From contig JAMPEQ010000004.1 of assembly GCA_023665085.1 (NCBI GenBank), forward strand, positions 124,001-188,000: a DNA stretch of 64,000 nucleotides. Direction: 5' to 3'. Both the position numbers and the translations under genes were made by a program. Source of the DNA: Bacteroides sp. (GTDB taxonomy: Bacteria; Bacillota; Clostridia; Oscillospirales; Acutalibacteraceae). Below are positions 46,788 to 56,669 of the stretch, in pieces. Under the pieces are notes generated by a model. That model ran no database searches. It had not been told where the DNA came from and saw only the letters and a program-made list of their open reading frames with translations. Position 1 is the first letter of the stretch; the number at the start of each line of letters is the position of its first letter.

Positions 46788-48128
46788 TTAATTTTCTTCA
46801 AGTTCTTTCATTAGCTTATCATGCTGTTTAGGCTGGTTATCCCTTACTATTTTAGCAGGAATAAAGCAGAAGAGCATTACAACAGCTGTTACAAGAAACA
46901 GCTCCATAGGATAAACAATCTCATTTTCCGGAACACCTTTATTAAACAAATTGATAATTATCTGAGAAAGTATCGGACCTATAATCATAGGAATAAGAAC
47001 ATACATAACCATTCGGCAGCCCTGGAACAAGCCTTCTTTTCCATTCGGAATATAATCACGGTATGATGCGGTAAACAATCCGGCATTAATAAGGCTTACA
47101 CCTATAATCAGAATACCTCCGACTATAAGAACTCCGATAAGAGCGGTCTCATTTTTACCGATAAGGAATTTCGATGACCACACAACGATGCATCCAATGA
47201 TACCTGCTATAATCGTAGGATAATAAAAATGTTTCTTTCCGTATTTATCCATTGCTGATGAAACAATTACAGAGCCGACAGCAGATATAACCATTATAAT
47301 ACCGACAGGAATTATGTAATCTGTAATTCCAAGAGTTCCCTCAACAATATTGAAAAGATAATTAACATATATTTGATAAGCTATTGCAGACACCATGTTA
47401 CCTGCAAGACAAACATAAAGCATCTTATTTTCTTTTATTACCTTAGGCTGCAAGGAATAAGTAAAATCAGAGATAAATGAATTCTCTTTATTAGGCTTTA
47501 TTCCTGCTTTATCTCTCATGATGAAAAGACCGATTACACCGCCGACAGTAGGTATCAAACCTAAAATCATGAAAAACTTTTTCCAGTCATCAGTTGTTGC
47601 GGTAGCATTAGTCAGACCGTCAAAGCCTGCAAAAACTACTGCAAGAGCAATTAATGGCATTATTGCAAGAACAGTATCAACTCTGGCTCTGTTTGAAGTA
47701 TTGGAAATATCTGTTATCCATGTATTAAAGGCTGCATCATTACTGATTGAGCCGATAATTGACATAACACAGTCCATTGCAACAACAAGAATTACCATAG
47801 GCAAAACCTTGTCAGCGCTTGGCTGCATAGGAACAAGGGCAAACATCATAATAGTAAAGCCCCATACAACATAACCCCAACAAATAAAAACTTTTCTTTT
47901 ACCCTTTCTGTCACATAATGCACCGCCAATCAAGGTTGACAGTGTTGCAAATATTGCAGAGAAAGCGACCAGAAGTGTAGTAGCATACGGAGCTCTTGTA
48001 ATTTCATTTTGCATAAATCGTGAAAAATACATATTTTCCACTACCCAAGCAATTTGACCGATTAAACCGAACAGGACAATAGAAGTCCATGTTTTAGCGC
48101 CTAAAGCACCTGCTTTTTGATTTTTCAA
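46788..48128 (-). CDS. MFS transporter
   Basis: 446 aa, about twelve membrane helices. Major facilitator signature after helix 2 (GGALCDRKGKRKVFICWG). It looks most like the glycoside/cation symporter or other carbohydrate-type MFS proteins, but there is no safe substrate call. It stands alone: terminators on both sides. No sugar-hydrolase gene is adjacent, so the context gives no hint. Confidence 0.85.
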   Translation of the reverse strand: MKNQKAGALGAKTWTSIVLFGLIGQIAWVVENMYFSRFMQNEITRAPYATTLLVAFSAIFATLSTLIGGALCDRKGKRKVFICWGYVVWGFTIMMFALVPMQPSADKVLPMVILVVAMDCVMSIIGSISNDAAFNTWITDISNTSNRARVDTVLAIMPLIALAVVFAGFDGLTNATATTDDWKKFFMILGLIPTVGGVIGLFIMRDKAGIKPNKENSFISDFTYSLQPKVIKENKMLYVCLAGNMVSAIAYQIYVNYLFNIVEGTLGITDYIIPVGIIMVISAVGSVIVSSAMDKYGKKHFYYPTIIAGIIGCIVVWSSKFLIGKNETALIGVLIVGGILIIGVSLINAGLFTASYRDYIPNGKEGLFQGCRMVMYVLIPMIIGPILSQIIINLFNKGVPENEIVYPMELFLVTAVVMLFCFIPAKIVRDNQPKQHDKLMKELEEN

Positions 48129-48218
48129 AAATATTCCCCCTAAAAATTTTTTACTTAGATAACTGGTTTTTACAATACCTGCGCAACCTTATCGAAATAA
48201 TCAGTCAAAAAAGTAAAG

Positions 48219-48243
48219 CCGTACAAGAATATTCTTTGTACGA
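48219..48243 (-). terminator. Terminator after the TatD-linked radical SAM gene
   Basis: The CGTACAA/TTGTACG stem with an ATTC-containing loop, followed on the minus strand by TTTACTTTTTT. Confidence 0.7.
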
Positions 48244-48283
48244 CTTTATCATATCATATATTAAAAATTAAAGCAACAAATTG

Positions 48284-48895
48284 TTATCTGCCTTTTTCAA
48301 AAGAACGAACCTTAAACTCTGCTCCTGTTGATTCGCAGACCTTTCGTGCCTCTTCAATTTCTTCTTCAGTAATAACATCAACAACTGTCATTCTTACTTT
48401 TTTACAATACTTGACACATTCTCTTGTAAAGTCAAGCATTGCGTCAAAGGCTTTGCCATTAAAAATATTTCTTGTAATCTTATCATATTTTTCAGAAGTC
48501 GGCTCATTTAGTGATACAGAGATGTAATCAAACACTTCGGATAATTCCTTTGCAGTAGGCTTACTGTTAATCAGATCTGATAATCCGTTTGTATTAAGTC
48601 TGAGGTTTATTTCAGGCTTAATTTTTTTTAGATACCTTGCAGTTTTAATAAGATTATCATAAGCATTTGTAGGCTCGCCGTAACCGCAAAATATAGCACT
48701 GTCTACATTTGTAAAATCATAATTATCCACTGCATTTTTGATTTCGTCAAAATCAGGTTCTTTATCAAACCAGAGCTTTTCTGCATCACCAACCGCATCA
48801 CCCTTTGAACGAATGCAAAAAGCACAATTGCAAGGACATTTGTTTGTTATATTAAAATATGTTCCGCCTTCAAGAGTATAAATAATATCTGCCAT
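48284..48895 (-). CDS. TatD-family-associated radical SAM protein
   Basis: 203 aa, short for a radical SAM enzyme. CxxxCxxC at CPCNCAFC (residues about 19-26, C19/C23/C26), then IFCGYGEPTN (SAM motif), LRLNTNGLS and VSLNEPTSEKY. The fused or neighbouring TatD nuclease usual for this family is not in the window. The substrate is unknown. The vitamin B6 genes are upstream in the same direction with 19 bp between, so it may share that transcript. Confidence 0.8.
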   Translation of the reverse strand: MADIIYTLEGGTYFNITNKCPCNCAFCIRSKGDAVGDAEKLWFDKEPDFDEIKNAVDNYDFTNVDSAIFCGYGEPTNAYDNLIKTARYLKKIKPEINLRLNTNGLSDLINSKPTAKELSEVFDYISVSLNEPTSEKYDKITRNIFNGKAFDAMLDFTRECVKYCKKVRMTVVDVITEEEIEEARKVCESTGAEFKVRSFEKGR

Positions 48896-48914
48896 AATAT
48901 TTTTTCTATCCTTT

Positions 48915-49421
48915 CTATAATCTAAATAATTTCATTTTAATTTTTGCTGTATCAAAAGCTGCACCCATTACAATAAACAAAACTGCACTTCCTGCTGCCT
49001 GTATAATATTGCCGGGAATATTAACAAAAGCATAAGCTTTATCAATTATTAAATCTGAAATAAAATATCCGCCAATGGTAATCATACCTGCCGGAATTGT
49101 TAGCACAGCTGTGACAGGTGTCAAAATTCTTTCACTTTTCTTATAACATAAAACGAAAGGAATTGCAATAAATGCCTTTACAATAAGCGTTGCAGGAGCA
49201 TAAACCACCCATCCTGCTGCAATGTCTGCAAGTGCTTCACCAACTGCAGCCGCAAAAAAAGCCCAAGGACCGCCAAGCACTGATGCAACAAGATACACAA
49301 GTGCATCACCTAAATGAACATAACCTGCTGCCACAGGTATTGAAACAAATCTAGTCAGCACAAAAATCATTGCCGTGAACATAGCCGTTATAACCATTTT
49401 AGTCAATTTATTATTTTTCAT
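48915..49421 (-). CDS. ECF transporter S component (HmpT/PdxU-like)
   Basis: 168 aa, five to six helices (ITAMFTAMIFVLTRFVSIPV, HLGDALVYLVASVLGG, FFAAAVGEALADIAAGW, LIVKAFIAIPFVLCY, VLTIPAGMITIGGYF). The VHLGDA motif is typical of small vitamin-binding S components. It overlaps the kinase gene pdxK by 4 nt, so the substrate is probably a B6 vitamer, or hydroxymethylpyrimidine in the related HmpT. It needs the shared EcfAAT module, which is not in the window. Confidence 0.82.
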   Translation of the reverse strand: MKNNKLTKMVITAMFTAMIFVLTRFVSIPVAAGYVHLGDALVYLVASVLGGPWAFFAAAVGEALADIAAGWVVYAPATLIVKAFIAIPFVLCYKKSERILTPVTAVLTIPAGMITIGGYFISDLIIDKAYAFVNIPGNIIQAAGSAVLFIVMGAAFDTAKIKMKLFRL

Positions 49422-50215
49422 ATCAAATCACCAAGTACCTTTTCAAAGGCAACACCATCATTGCCATTATTGCTTTCGGTTGCAAGAATTGCTTTTTCAA
49501 TAAAATCAGCAGCCAGAGAAACTGCATCAGAAAGCTTCATATTCTTCAAAAGTCCAGCTGTAACAATTGAAGCAAGTATATCCCCTGTTCCGCTGAAGTA
49601 ATCGCCGTGAATATTCGCTGACACAATACTTAAATCTCCGTCATCAAAAACTATATTTGATATTTTATTTCTGTCAGCTAATCCGGTTACAACTATTTTC
49701 TTTATTCCTTTTTTATACAGAATATTAATACAGCTCTTTATATCATCAAGATTTTCAGAATACGGCTCATCTGCAAGATAAGCAAGCTCTGCAATATTCG
49801 GCGTTACAACATCTGCATAATGTGCAAGCTTTTTTACCTTATCGCACATATTTTCATTATAATTATCATAAAGCTTTCCGTTATCAGCCATAACAGGATC
49901 AACGACAACAATTGTATTTTTATCTTTAAGCAGCTTTACGCATTCAGTTATAACATCAAGCTGTGACTCATCAGCAGCAAAACCAGTAAGCACAGCATCA
50001 AAGGATACACCCAGCTTTTTCCACTCGTTAATAAACGGAAGCATACAGTCAGTAAGAGATTTACATTCATAGCTGTCATATGCAGTCTGATTTGACAAAA
50101 CAGCAGTAGGAAGAGGATGAACTTCAATGCCCATTGCAGACATTATCGGAAGTGATACTGACAATGAACATTTTCCGAAACCCGATAAGTCATTAATTAC
50201 AGCCGCTTTTTTCAT
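49418..50215 (-). CDS. pdxK: Pyridoxal/pyridoxamine kinase (ribokinase superfamily)
   Basis: 265 aa from 50215 behind GGAGGAG. ThiD/PdxK fold: NDLSGFGKCSLSVSLPIMSA at the N-terminus, VVDPVMADNGKLY, VTPNIAELAYLA and the anion-hole/catalytic GDYFSGTGDIL. It phosphorylates B6 vitamers with ATP, and ThiD-like hydroxymethylpyrimidine activity is possible. It sits between the S component (overlapping) and the divergent MocR/PdxR-type regulator, a combination that favours B6. Confidence 0.85.
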   Translation of the reverse strand: MKKAAVINDLSGFGKCSLSVSLPIMSAMGIEVHPLPTAVLSNQTAYDSYECKSLTDCMLPFINEWKKLGVSFDAVLTGFAADESQLDVITECVKLLKDKNTIVVVDPVMADNGKLYDNYNENMCDKVKKLAHYADVVTPNIAELAYLADEPYSENLDDIKSCINILYKKGIKKIVVTGLADRNKISNIVFDDGDLSIVSANIHGDYFSGTGDILASIVTAGLLKNMKLSDAVSLAADFIEKAILATESNNGNDGVAFEKVLGDLI

Positions 50216-50306
50216 AATGCTCCTCCTTGACTTAGCTTTTATATCATTATATAATAAAGTGTATATTTTTAAAGGCACAATTATAATAATTTTTTAAGGT
50301 ACAGAT

Positions 50307-51566
50307 ATGAAAAAGTATTTAGAAATTTATAATTTAATTAAATCTCAAATAATCAGCAAGGAGCTGAAAACTGGTCAGAAAATTCCGTCAGTAAGAAATG
50401 CATCCGTAATATACAATGTATCAATTACAACTGTGCAGAATGCTTATTTTGAGCTTTGTGCTGACGGCTATATTGTTTCGCAGAATAAAAGCGGATATTA
50501 TGTAACGGATATTGCAAATTCAGTAACAGAAAAAATAATTAAAACCGAAAACAAAAAATTTCAATATGACCTCACCGGTGGAACAGCAGATAAAGAAATA
50601 TTCGATTTAAAGCTATGGCAGAGATATATTAAAAGCGCGCTGAGACAAAGTGAGCGAATGATGAGCTACAGCGAACCGCAGGGTGAATATGATTTGCGTC
50701 TTGCTCTTGCTGAATATATTAAAGAAAAGAGAAACGTCGTTGCTCCGGCAGAACGAATAATAATCGGAGCAGGATCTGCTACGCTGTTAGGTATACTCTG
50801 CTCTCTTATTGATAAAGACAGTATCATATCTTTTCCCGACAAAAGCTTTGCAATTGGCATGGGCTTATTTGAGGATTACGGTTTTGATGTAAGAACAAGG
50901 CACAAGGACGCTGACGTTATATATGTATCTCCTTCTCACATGACAAGATGGGGTGACGTAATGCCGATTAAACGCAGAATTGAGCTGACTGAATACTCAA
51001 GTCATAATAATTCAATAGTAATTGAAGATGACTATGAAAATGAGTTTTTATACAATGTAAGACCTACCCCCTCACTCTTTGCACTGGGAAAAGGAAATGT
51101 TGTATATCTGAGTTCATTTTCGGCAATGCTTATACCTGCAATAAGAATAAGCTTTATGGTGCTGACACCGCAATTATATGAAAGATATAAAGCAAAGATG
51201 CACCGGTTTGCCCAAACAGCCGGCAAAACTGAGCAAATTGCCCTGTGCAATTATATTCGTGACGGGCACATCAATGCTCAAACTCGAAAAATAAGTCGTT
51301 TCTACGGTGCGAAAACAAAGGAATTTACGCGACTTCTTAAAGCAAATCTTCCTGCTTCTGACATTGATATTGGTGATAATACTTTGCAGGTTATATTGAA
51401 AACTCAATTTAACAAAAGTATTGACACCTTTGAAAAGTTAGGACTCAAAGTATTTACTGAAAACTATGATAACGGAAAAATAACACTTGTATTATCGCCT
51501 TCGGGAATACCCTACGAAGAATTAGAAAATGTTGCCAAGCTGATAAAAAAAGCAATATTAAGTTAA
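50307..51566 (+). CDS. MocR/PdxR family regulator with aminotransferase-like domain lacking the PLP lysine
   Basis: 419 aa. Winged helix of GntR type (1-70, GQKIPSVRNASVIYNVSITT), then a fold-type I aminotransferase-like domain (RIIIGAGSATLLGILCSLI, VIEDDYENEFLYN). In PdxR the Schiff-base lysine lies in FSKTL; here it reads FSAMLIPAIR with Ala at position 273. It probably regulates the divergent pdxK-S component genes from the 91-bp spacer. If PLP is sensed, it would have to bind non-covalently; activity is otherwise unproven. Confidence 0.82.
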   Translation: MKKYLEIYNLIKSQIISKELKTGQKIPSVRNASVIYNVSITTVQNAYFELCADGYIVSQNKSGYYVTDIANSVTEKIIKTENKKFQYDLTGGTADKEIFDLKLWQRYIKSALRQSERMMSYSEPQGEYDLRLALAEYIKEKRNVVAPAERIIIGAGSATLLGILCSLIDKDSIISFPDKSFAIGMGLFEDYGFDVRTRHKDADVIYVSPSHMTRWGDVMPIKRRIELTEYSSHNNSIVIEDDYENEFLYNVRPTPSLFALGKGNVVYLSSFSAMLIPAIRISFMVLTPQLYERYKAKMHRFAQTAGKTEQIALCNYIRDGHINAQTRKISRFYGAKTKEFTRLLKANLPASDIDIGDNTLQVILKTQFNKSIDTFEKLGLKVFTENYDNGKITLVLSPSGIPYEELENVAKLIKKAILS

Positions 51567-51676
51567 ACATTCGTTCTATTAGTCCTTTTTTTAGTGCTAA
51601 CAAGTGCAGACATATTGTATAGAAAAAATCTTCTGATATAATGAAATTGTAAAGAAAAGAAGGAGGTTTTTTCAAT

Positions 51677-51988
51677 ATGAAAAAGTCATTTAAACAAATT
51701 TTAACAGGTATTTCTATTTGGGCAGTAACGCTTTTGGTTGGTTTTTCACTTACATCTGTATGTTTTAGTATTGCAGACAAATTAACAAGAAATGAAATGA
51801 GAATAATGTTTGTTATAGACATTGCAATTATATTAGCTATCGGAACTGCGGCATGGTTTATCTATGAATCAAAGACCGGTAAAAAAATACGTGATGAAAG
51901 ATTCGAGAAAAGGCACAATGAAAGGATAGAGAAAAACAAAGCTGATATGGCGGAATTAGAAAAAATCATTGAACAATTTGCGGCCTGA
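51677..51988 (+). CDS. Small membrane protein with coiled-coil tail
   Basis: 103 aa. Two membrane helices (ISIWAVTLLVGFSLTSVCFS, IMFVIDIAIILAIGTAAWFI) and a charged helical tail (KRHNERIEKNKADMAELEKI) that could form a coiled coil. AGAAGGAGG precedes the ATG. It lies between pdxR and the GH127 gene, each with its own signals. No family recognised. Confidence 0.6.
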   Translation: MKKSFKQILTGISIWAVTLLVGFSLTSVCFSIADKLTRNEMRIMFVIDIAIILAIGTAAWFIYESKTGKKIRDERFEKRHNERIEKNKADMAELEKIIEQFAA

Positions 51989-51990
51989 AA

Positions 51991-52071
51991 TTGAACAAAA
52001 AACTAATATATGATATAATTAAAGCACCTGATTTAGCTGAGGTATTATAACAAAGCTTTGTCAGGTGCTTT
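51991..52071 (+). promoter_or_regulatory. GH127 promoter and leader hairpin
   Basis: TTGAAC (51991-51996), a 17-bp spacer and TATAAT (52014-52019), then AAAGCACCTGA (52021) pairing with TCAGGTGCTTT (52061), with a palindromic CAAAGCTTTG inside. The hairpin starts at the expected transcript start and lacks a T-run, so it looks like a 5' stem or operator rather than a terminator. Confidence 0.6.
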
Positions 52072-52097
52072 AAATGTAGTGAATCAGGAGTATGCAT

Positions 52098-54032
52098 ATG
52101 GATAATAAGAATTTTTCAAGCTACTTAAAAATAGATAAAGTAAAAATTAACGACAGTTTCTGGAATGAAATTACAGAACTTGTAAGAAATGAAGTTATTA
52201 CATATCAATACAATGCTTTGCAGGACAAAATTGAAAATGCAGAAAAAAGCTACTGCATAGAAAACTTCATAAAAGCAGGTAAAATAAAAAAAGCTTTTGA
52301 CAGCGGCACAAGTGTACCAACCTATCCTGTTGACAAGTGGCAGTACACTGACAATAACTGCGACAAAAATGCTTTTCACGGATGGGTATTTCAAGACTCT
52401 GATGTTTACAAGTGGATTGAGGCAGCTGCATATTCCCTTCAGAATCATCATAATGAAGATTTAAAGAAAAAAGCGGATGAATTCATAGATATTATATGCA
52501 ATGCACAACTGGACAACGGATATCTTGACACACTTTACATTATCAATGACAGAAGTAAGATATTTACTAATTTAAAAGACTATCATGAGTTGTATTGCTT
52601 TGGTCATCTGGCAGAAGCAGCTGTGGCATATTACAATTGTACAGGAGAAAAAAAGCTTTTGGATTCAGCCTGCAGATTTGCAGATTTAATATGCAATACA
52701 TTTAATAAAAATGGAAAGCACGGCTATCCCGGTCACGAAATTGCCGAAATGGCTTTGGTAAAATTATATAAAACAACTAAATGCAAACAATATCTCGAAA
52801 CAGCTGAGTTTTTTATTGAAGAAAGAGGTAAAAAGCCATACTATTTTGACAAAGAGCACGGTATTGAAACAGTTGGAGACAATTATCACTACAATCAGGC
52901 TCATATTCAGCCTAAATTCCAGACTGAAGCAGTAGGACATGCTGTGAGAGGAGTTTATCTCTACAGTGCTATGGCGGATTTAGCAAAAGAAAACAACAAT
53001 GAAGAATTGTATTCAGCCTGCAATAAGATATGGAATAATATTGTAAATCAAAAGCTTTATATTACAGGAGGAATAGGTGCTACTGTTGACGGCGAATCAT
53101 TCAGCTTCGACTATGATTTACCTAATGATTTGGCTTACAGCGAAACATGCGCTTCTATTGGACTGATATTTTTTGCAAAAAGAATGAGCGAAATTGAAAA
53201 CAAATCCGAATATGCAGAGATTATTGAAAGAGCATTATATAACTGCGTACTGTCAGCAATGGCAGAAGACGGCAAAGCATTTTTCTATGTAAATCCGCTT
53301 GAGGTTCTGCCTGAGGCATCACACAAGGATTCAAGAAAAGCTCACATCAAAGCCGTACGGCAGAAATGGTTTTCATGTGCATGCTGTCCGCCTAATCTTG
53401 CGAGATTGCTTTCATCAATAAACGAATATATTTACAGCGAAAATGACAATACTATATTTATCAATCAATTTATAGAAAGTACTGCCAAATGCAAAAAATG
53501 CAAATTGGATTTATCTTCTGATATTCTTAACAGCGGTAAAATTAATATAAAAATCACAGATATACAAGAGAATTTTACACTTGCTGTAAGATTGCCTGAA
53601 TATATTGGTGATTACTATTCAAATACAGAACATGCTTTAAAAAACGGCTATATGTATTTTAATATTAACTGCAATTGCGAGATAAAGATTGAATTTGAAA
53701 TTAAGCCCATGCTCATAAAATGCTCTAACAGAGTTCGCGCTAATTTAGGAAAGGTTGCTGTATGCCGAGGCCCTATTGTATATGCCCTTGAAGAAATGGA
53801 TAATTCAAATAATTTGCATATGCTCACAATCGATGCCAAAAGCAAGCTGATATATAATGAATCTGATAAAACCATAACTGCTGTGGGATATCGAGAAAAG
53901 CCTGACGATAAGCTTTACAATAAATATAAGGAACCGGAGAAAGAAAAAATTGAACTTACATTTATTCCATATTACAAGTGGGGCAACCGCGGAGAAAACG
54001 AAATGAGTGTATATATAAGGTTAGAAAAATGA
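52098..54032 (+). CDS. Beta-L-arabinofuranosidase, glycoside hydrolase family 127
   Basis: 644 aa; the start at 52098 has AGGAG 7 nt upstream, better than the ATG six bases earlier. The family's zinc site is visible: E349 and C351 in SETCAS, and C429/C430 in CACCPPN, the same spacing as in the Bifidobacterium enzyme, where one of the adjacent cysteines is the nucleophile. No signal peptide, so it acts in the cytosol on imported arabinose oligosaccharides, perhaps from plant hydroxyproline-rich glycoproteins. Overlaps the MATE gene. Confidence 0.93.
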   Translation: MDNKNFSSYLKIDKVKINDSFWNEITELVRNEVITYQYNALQDKIENAEKSYCIENFIKAGKIKKAFDSGTSVPTYPVDKWQYTDNNCDKNAFHGWVFQDSDVYKWIEAAAYSLQNHHNEDLKKKADEFIDIICNAQLDNGYLDTLYIINDRSKIFTNLKDYHELYCFGHLAEAAVAYYNCTGEKKLLDSACRFADLICNTFNKNGKHGYPGHEIAEMALVKLYKTTKCKQYLETAEFFIEERGKKPYYFDKEHGIETVGDNYHYNQAHIQPKFQTEAVGHAVRGVYLYSAMADLAKENNNEELYSACNKIWNNIVNQKLYITGGIGATVDGESFSFDYDLPNDLAYSETCASIGLIFFAKRMSEIENKSEYAEIIERALYNCVLSAMAEDGKAFFYVNPLEVLPEASHKDSRKAHIKAVRQKWFSCACCPPNLARLLSSINEYIYSENDNTIFINQFIESTAKCKKCKLDLSSDILNSGKINIKITDIQENFTLAVRLPEYIGDYYSNTEHALKNGYMYFNINCNCEIKIEFEIKPMLIKCSNRVRANLGKVAVCRGPIVYALEEMDNSNNLHMLTIDAKSKLIYNESDKTITAVGYREKPDDKLYNKYKEPEKEKIELTFIPYYKWGNRGENEMSVYIRLEK

Positions 54033-55387
54033 AAAAATATAAAGATAAATACGATAAACTTGCAAATGCACCTGTAAAAAGCTTGATTGTTTCGCTTGCA
54101 ATACCGACTATTATTACCATGCTGGTTTCTGCTGTGTACAACATGGCAGACAGCTTCTTTGTCGGCAAAATTGACACAACGTCAGTTGCCTCGATAGGTA
54201 TTGTATTTTCTGTAATGACACTTTTGCAGGCAATTGGATTTTTTCTTGGAAACGGCAGCGGAATAATGATAAGCACCCTGCTCGGAAAGAAAGAAAAAGA
54301 AAATGCTGTAATTTATGCAAACACAGCGTTTTTTACAGCATTGATTATAGGAGTAATTCTGGCAGTTTCAGGCATATTTTTATCGACACAAATGGCTTAT
54401 CTTTTAGGGGCTACAAAAACTGCTGCCAAATCAGCTTCAAGCTATTTAAAATATATATTATTCGGCTCTCCTTTTATTCTGGGTTCTTTTGTACTTAACA
54501 ACCAACTGAGGTATCAAGGCAGTGCCATATACTCAATGGCAGGAATCTTAAGCGGAAGCCTGCTGAACATTGCACTTGATCCGCTTTTTATATTCACCTT
54601 TAAGCTTGGTGTAAGCGGTGCTGCAATTGCAACAGCTATCAGTCAGTTTACAGGCTTTATCATACTTCTTGCAGGAACAAGAAAAGGTGAAAATCTGCGT
54701 ATATCACCAAAGCAGTTCAAGCCTACACTAAAAATATACTCAGAAATATTCAAAAACGGAATGCCGTCACTTGCAAGACAAGGTGTTCAAACAGTTTCAA
54801 ATATTGCTCTAAATTTCGCCTGCTCCCCTTTCGGCGATGCTGCAATTGCAGGTATGAGTGTCTTCAATCGAGTTATGTTCCTTGGTTTCGCAGTAGTAAT
54901 AGGGATCGGACAGGGATTTCAGCCTGTATGCAGCTTTAACAACGGTGCTAAAAAATACGACAGAGTCTATGACGGATATAAATTCATTACTGTCTTAACA
55001 ACAATTTTCATTGCAATTATGGCTGCCGTTGACTTTATTTTTGCAGAAAAGCTTATTGCTGTGTTCAGAGATGATGCCGAAGTAATCAAAATAGGTGCAA
55101 AGGCTCTATGCATACAAGCATTTGCCCTATTGGTTATCGGTTACTGCACATCAACAAACATGCTTATGCAGTCACTGAAAAAGTCCGGCAAAGCAACTAT
55201 ACTGGCACTTGCAAGACAGGGAATATTTTATATACCACTTATTTTAATATTGCCAAAATTTTTGGGGGTAACAGGTCTCACAATAGTTCAGCCTATTGCA
55301 GATATACTTTCTTTTATCTTGACAATATTTATATCAAAAACAACAATAAGCGAGTTAAAGAAACTTGCTAAACAAAATAGGACATAA
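54029..55387 (+). CDS. MATE family efflux transporter
   Basis: 452 aa from 54029 (overlapping the GH127 stop as ATGA; AAGG 9 nt upstream). Twelve helices; family signatures PTIITMLVSAVYNMADSFFV near the start and GMPSLARQGVQTVSN in the middle. MATE proteins export drugs or metabolites with a Na+ or H+ gradient. Translational coupling to a glycosidase suggests export or import of a related metabolite, but no substrate is implied by sequence. Confidence 0.92.
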   Translation: MKKYKDKYDKLANAPVKSLIVSLAIPTIITMLVSAVYNMADSFFVGKIDTTSVASIGIVFSVMTLLQAIGFFLGNGSGIMISTLLGKKEKENAVIYANTAFFTALIIGVILAVSGIFLSTQMAYLLGATKTAAKSASSYLKYILFGSPFILGSFVLNNQLRYQGSAIYSMAGILSGSLLNIALDPLFIFTFKLGVSGAAIATAISQFTGFIILLAGTRKGENLRISPKQFKPTLKIYSEIFKNGMPSLARQGVQTVSNIALNFACSPFGDAAIAGMSVFNRVMFLGFAVVIGIGQGFQPVCSFNNGAKKYDRVYDGYKFITVLTTIFIAIMAAVDFIFAEKLIAVFRDDAEVIKIGAKALCIQAFALLVIGYCTSTNMLMQSLKKSGKATILALARQGIFYIPLILILPKFLGVTGLTIVQPIADILSFILTIFISKTTISELKKLAKQNRT

Positions 55388-55389
55388 AA

Positions 55390-55424
55390 AAAGAGGTGAT
55401 TATAAAATCACCTCTTTTATTTTA
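55390..55424. terminator. Bidirectional terminator after the MATE gene
   Basis: A 12-bp stem (AAAGAGGTGATT with AATCACCTCTTT), loop ATAA, and T-rich sequence on the plus side; A-rich start serves the convergent SDR gene. Confidence 0.9.
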
Positions 55425-55445
55425 TACAATTACAGTATGTATTAA

Positions 55446-56465
55446 TTATTCGCCTTTCATTTCAAGAAGCTTTGCAGTGCCGTTATAAGCAGCAACTGAA
55501 ACCTTTATTGAATCGTGAATAGCATACTCAATATCATCCTCTGTAGCACCAAGCTCTTTAGCGTATGTAGAATTGATAAAGAGATCATAGTCCATGATAT
55601 ATGGAAGGTGTAATGGATCAATACCTGAATCAATACCTTTTTCAGCATATTCCTTAACGATTTTGCCCATACCCATCTTCATCATCCATGGAGCACAGCC
55701 AACAATCTTTCTGCCTGACATTCCACGAGCATCATAAACAATGCCAAGGAACTTATCCCATTTCATATTGTACATACCGATTGGAATAGCCTCAAAGCCC
55801 TTTGCGTCCTTAACAGCAGCACCGGCAATAACCTGACCAACCTGACGGCAGGTAAGCATTGCTGTACCTCCCTTTGGATACATTGTGAATGGCCATTTAT
55901 CCATGAATGCAATCTGCTCAATAAGAATTGTCCATACAGGCTTTCTTCCTGGCTGAGTACCAAAAATGTAAGGAAGCTCAAGAACACAAGTGCTGAAGTT
56001 CTCATCAGCAGCAGCCTCACAAACATCCTCCTGCATAAGTCTTGATTTAATATACTTATTCTTCTGAGCACACTGCATCTCGGGCTTAATTTTAGCAAGA
56101 TAGCTGAAATAAGAACCGAGAACAACTGCTCTCTTAATACCTGCTTTTTTACAAAGAGGGAACATTCTCTCTAATGGAGCTATGTTAAATTTCTTGTAAT
56201 AATCCAAAACAGGAGCAGGAAATTCAACTCTCTCATCAACGCCGGCAGCGAAAATAAATACATCATTGCCCTTGAGAAGCTCTAAAATCTCATCATCTGA
56301 TCTTTTGTTGATATCACCAAAAATAATTTCCATTTCCTCAGGAATAGGAGCTCCTTCCGGAAGTGGAGGTAATGCAACAGAAGTAACCTTGTGGCCCATT
56401 TTGATAAGCTGGTGAGCAGCTTCACAGCCGAGCAGACCAGTACCACCGATCATAAAAATATTCAT
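55446..56465 (-). CDS. NAD-dependent epimerase/dehydratase-like protein (extended SDR)
   Basis: 339 aa. Rossmann GGTGLLG at residues 7-13, then a mostly Ala/Gly-rich SDR body; the catalytic YxxxK is present only loosely (KYIKSRLMQED) and no clear active Tyr-Lys pair stands out, so it may be an atypical SDR or an NmrA-type binding protein. GGAGGAAAG precedes the ATG. It ends against a bidirectional terminator. Not part of an obvious operon. Confidence 0.75.
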   Translation of the reverse strand: MNIFMIGGTGLLGCEAAHQLIKMGHKVTSVALPPLPEGAPIPEEMEIIFGDINKRSDDEILELLKGNDVFIFAAGVDERVEFPAPVLDYYKKFNIAPLERMFPLCKKAGIKRAVVLGSYFSYLAKIKPEMQCAQKNKYIKSRLMQEDVCEAAADENFSTCVLELPYIFGTQPGRKPVWTILIEQIAFMDKWPFTMYPKGGTAMLTCRQVGQVIAGAAVKDAKGFEAIPIGMYNMKWDKFLGIVYDARGMSGRKIVGCAPWMMKMGMGKIVKEYAEKGIDSGIDPLHLPYIMDYDLFINSTYAKELGATEDDIEYAIHDSIKVSVAAYNGTAKLLEMKGE

Positions 56466-56634
56466 TTTTCTTTCCTCCGTACAAATACGAGTATTTTAGC
56501 ACATTATGCCAACACATATATTATAAACTGACTTAATTGGATTGTCAACAGTAATGAAAGGTATAAAAATTTTATTTTTATAAATAGTTTTTATTATGCG
56601 ACTTATTTAATAAAAAGTATCTATTAACAATAAT

Positions 56635-56663
56635 TTGACTTTGAACTGCCAATATGATATAAT
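56635..56663 (+). promoter_or_regulatory. pnuC promoter
   Basis: TTGACT (56635-56640), a 17-bp spacer and TATAAT (56658-56663); the transcript would start near 56670. Confidence 0.65.
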
Positions 56664-56669
56664 TACCCC

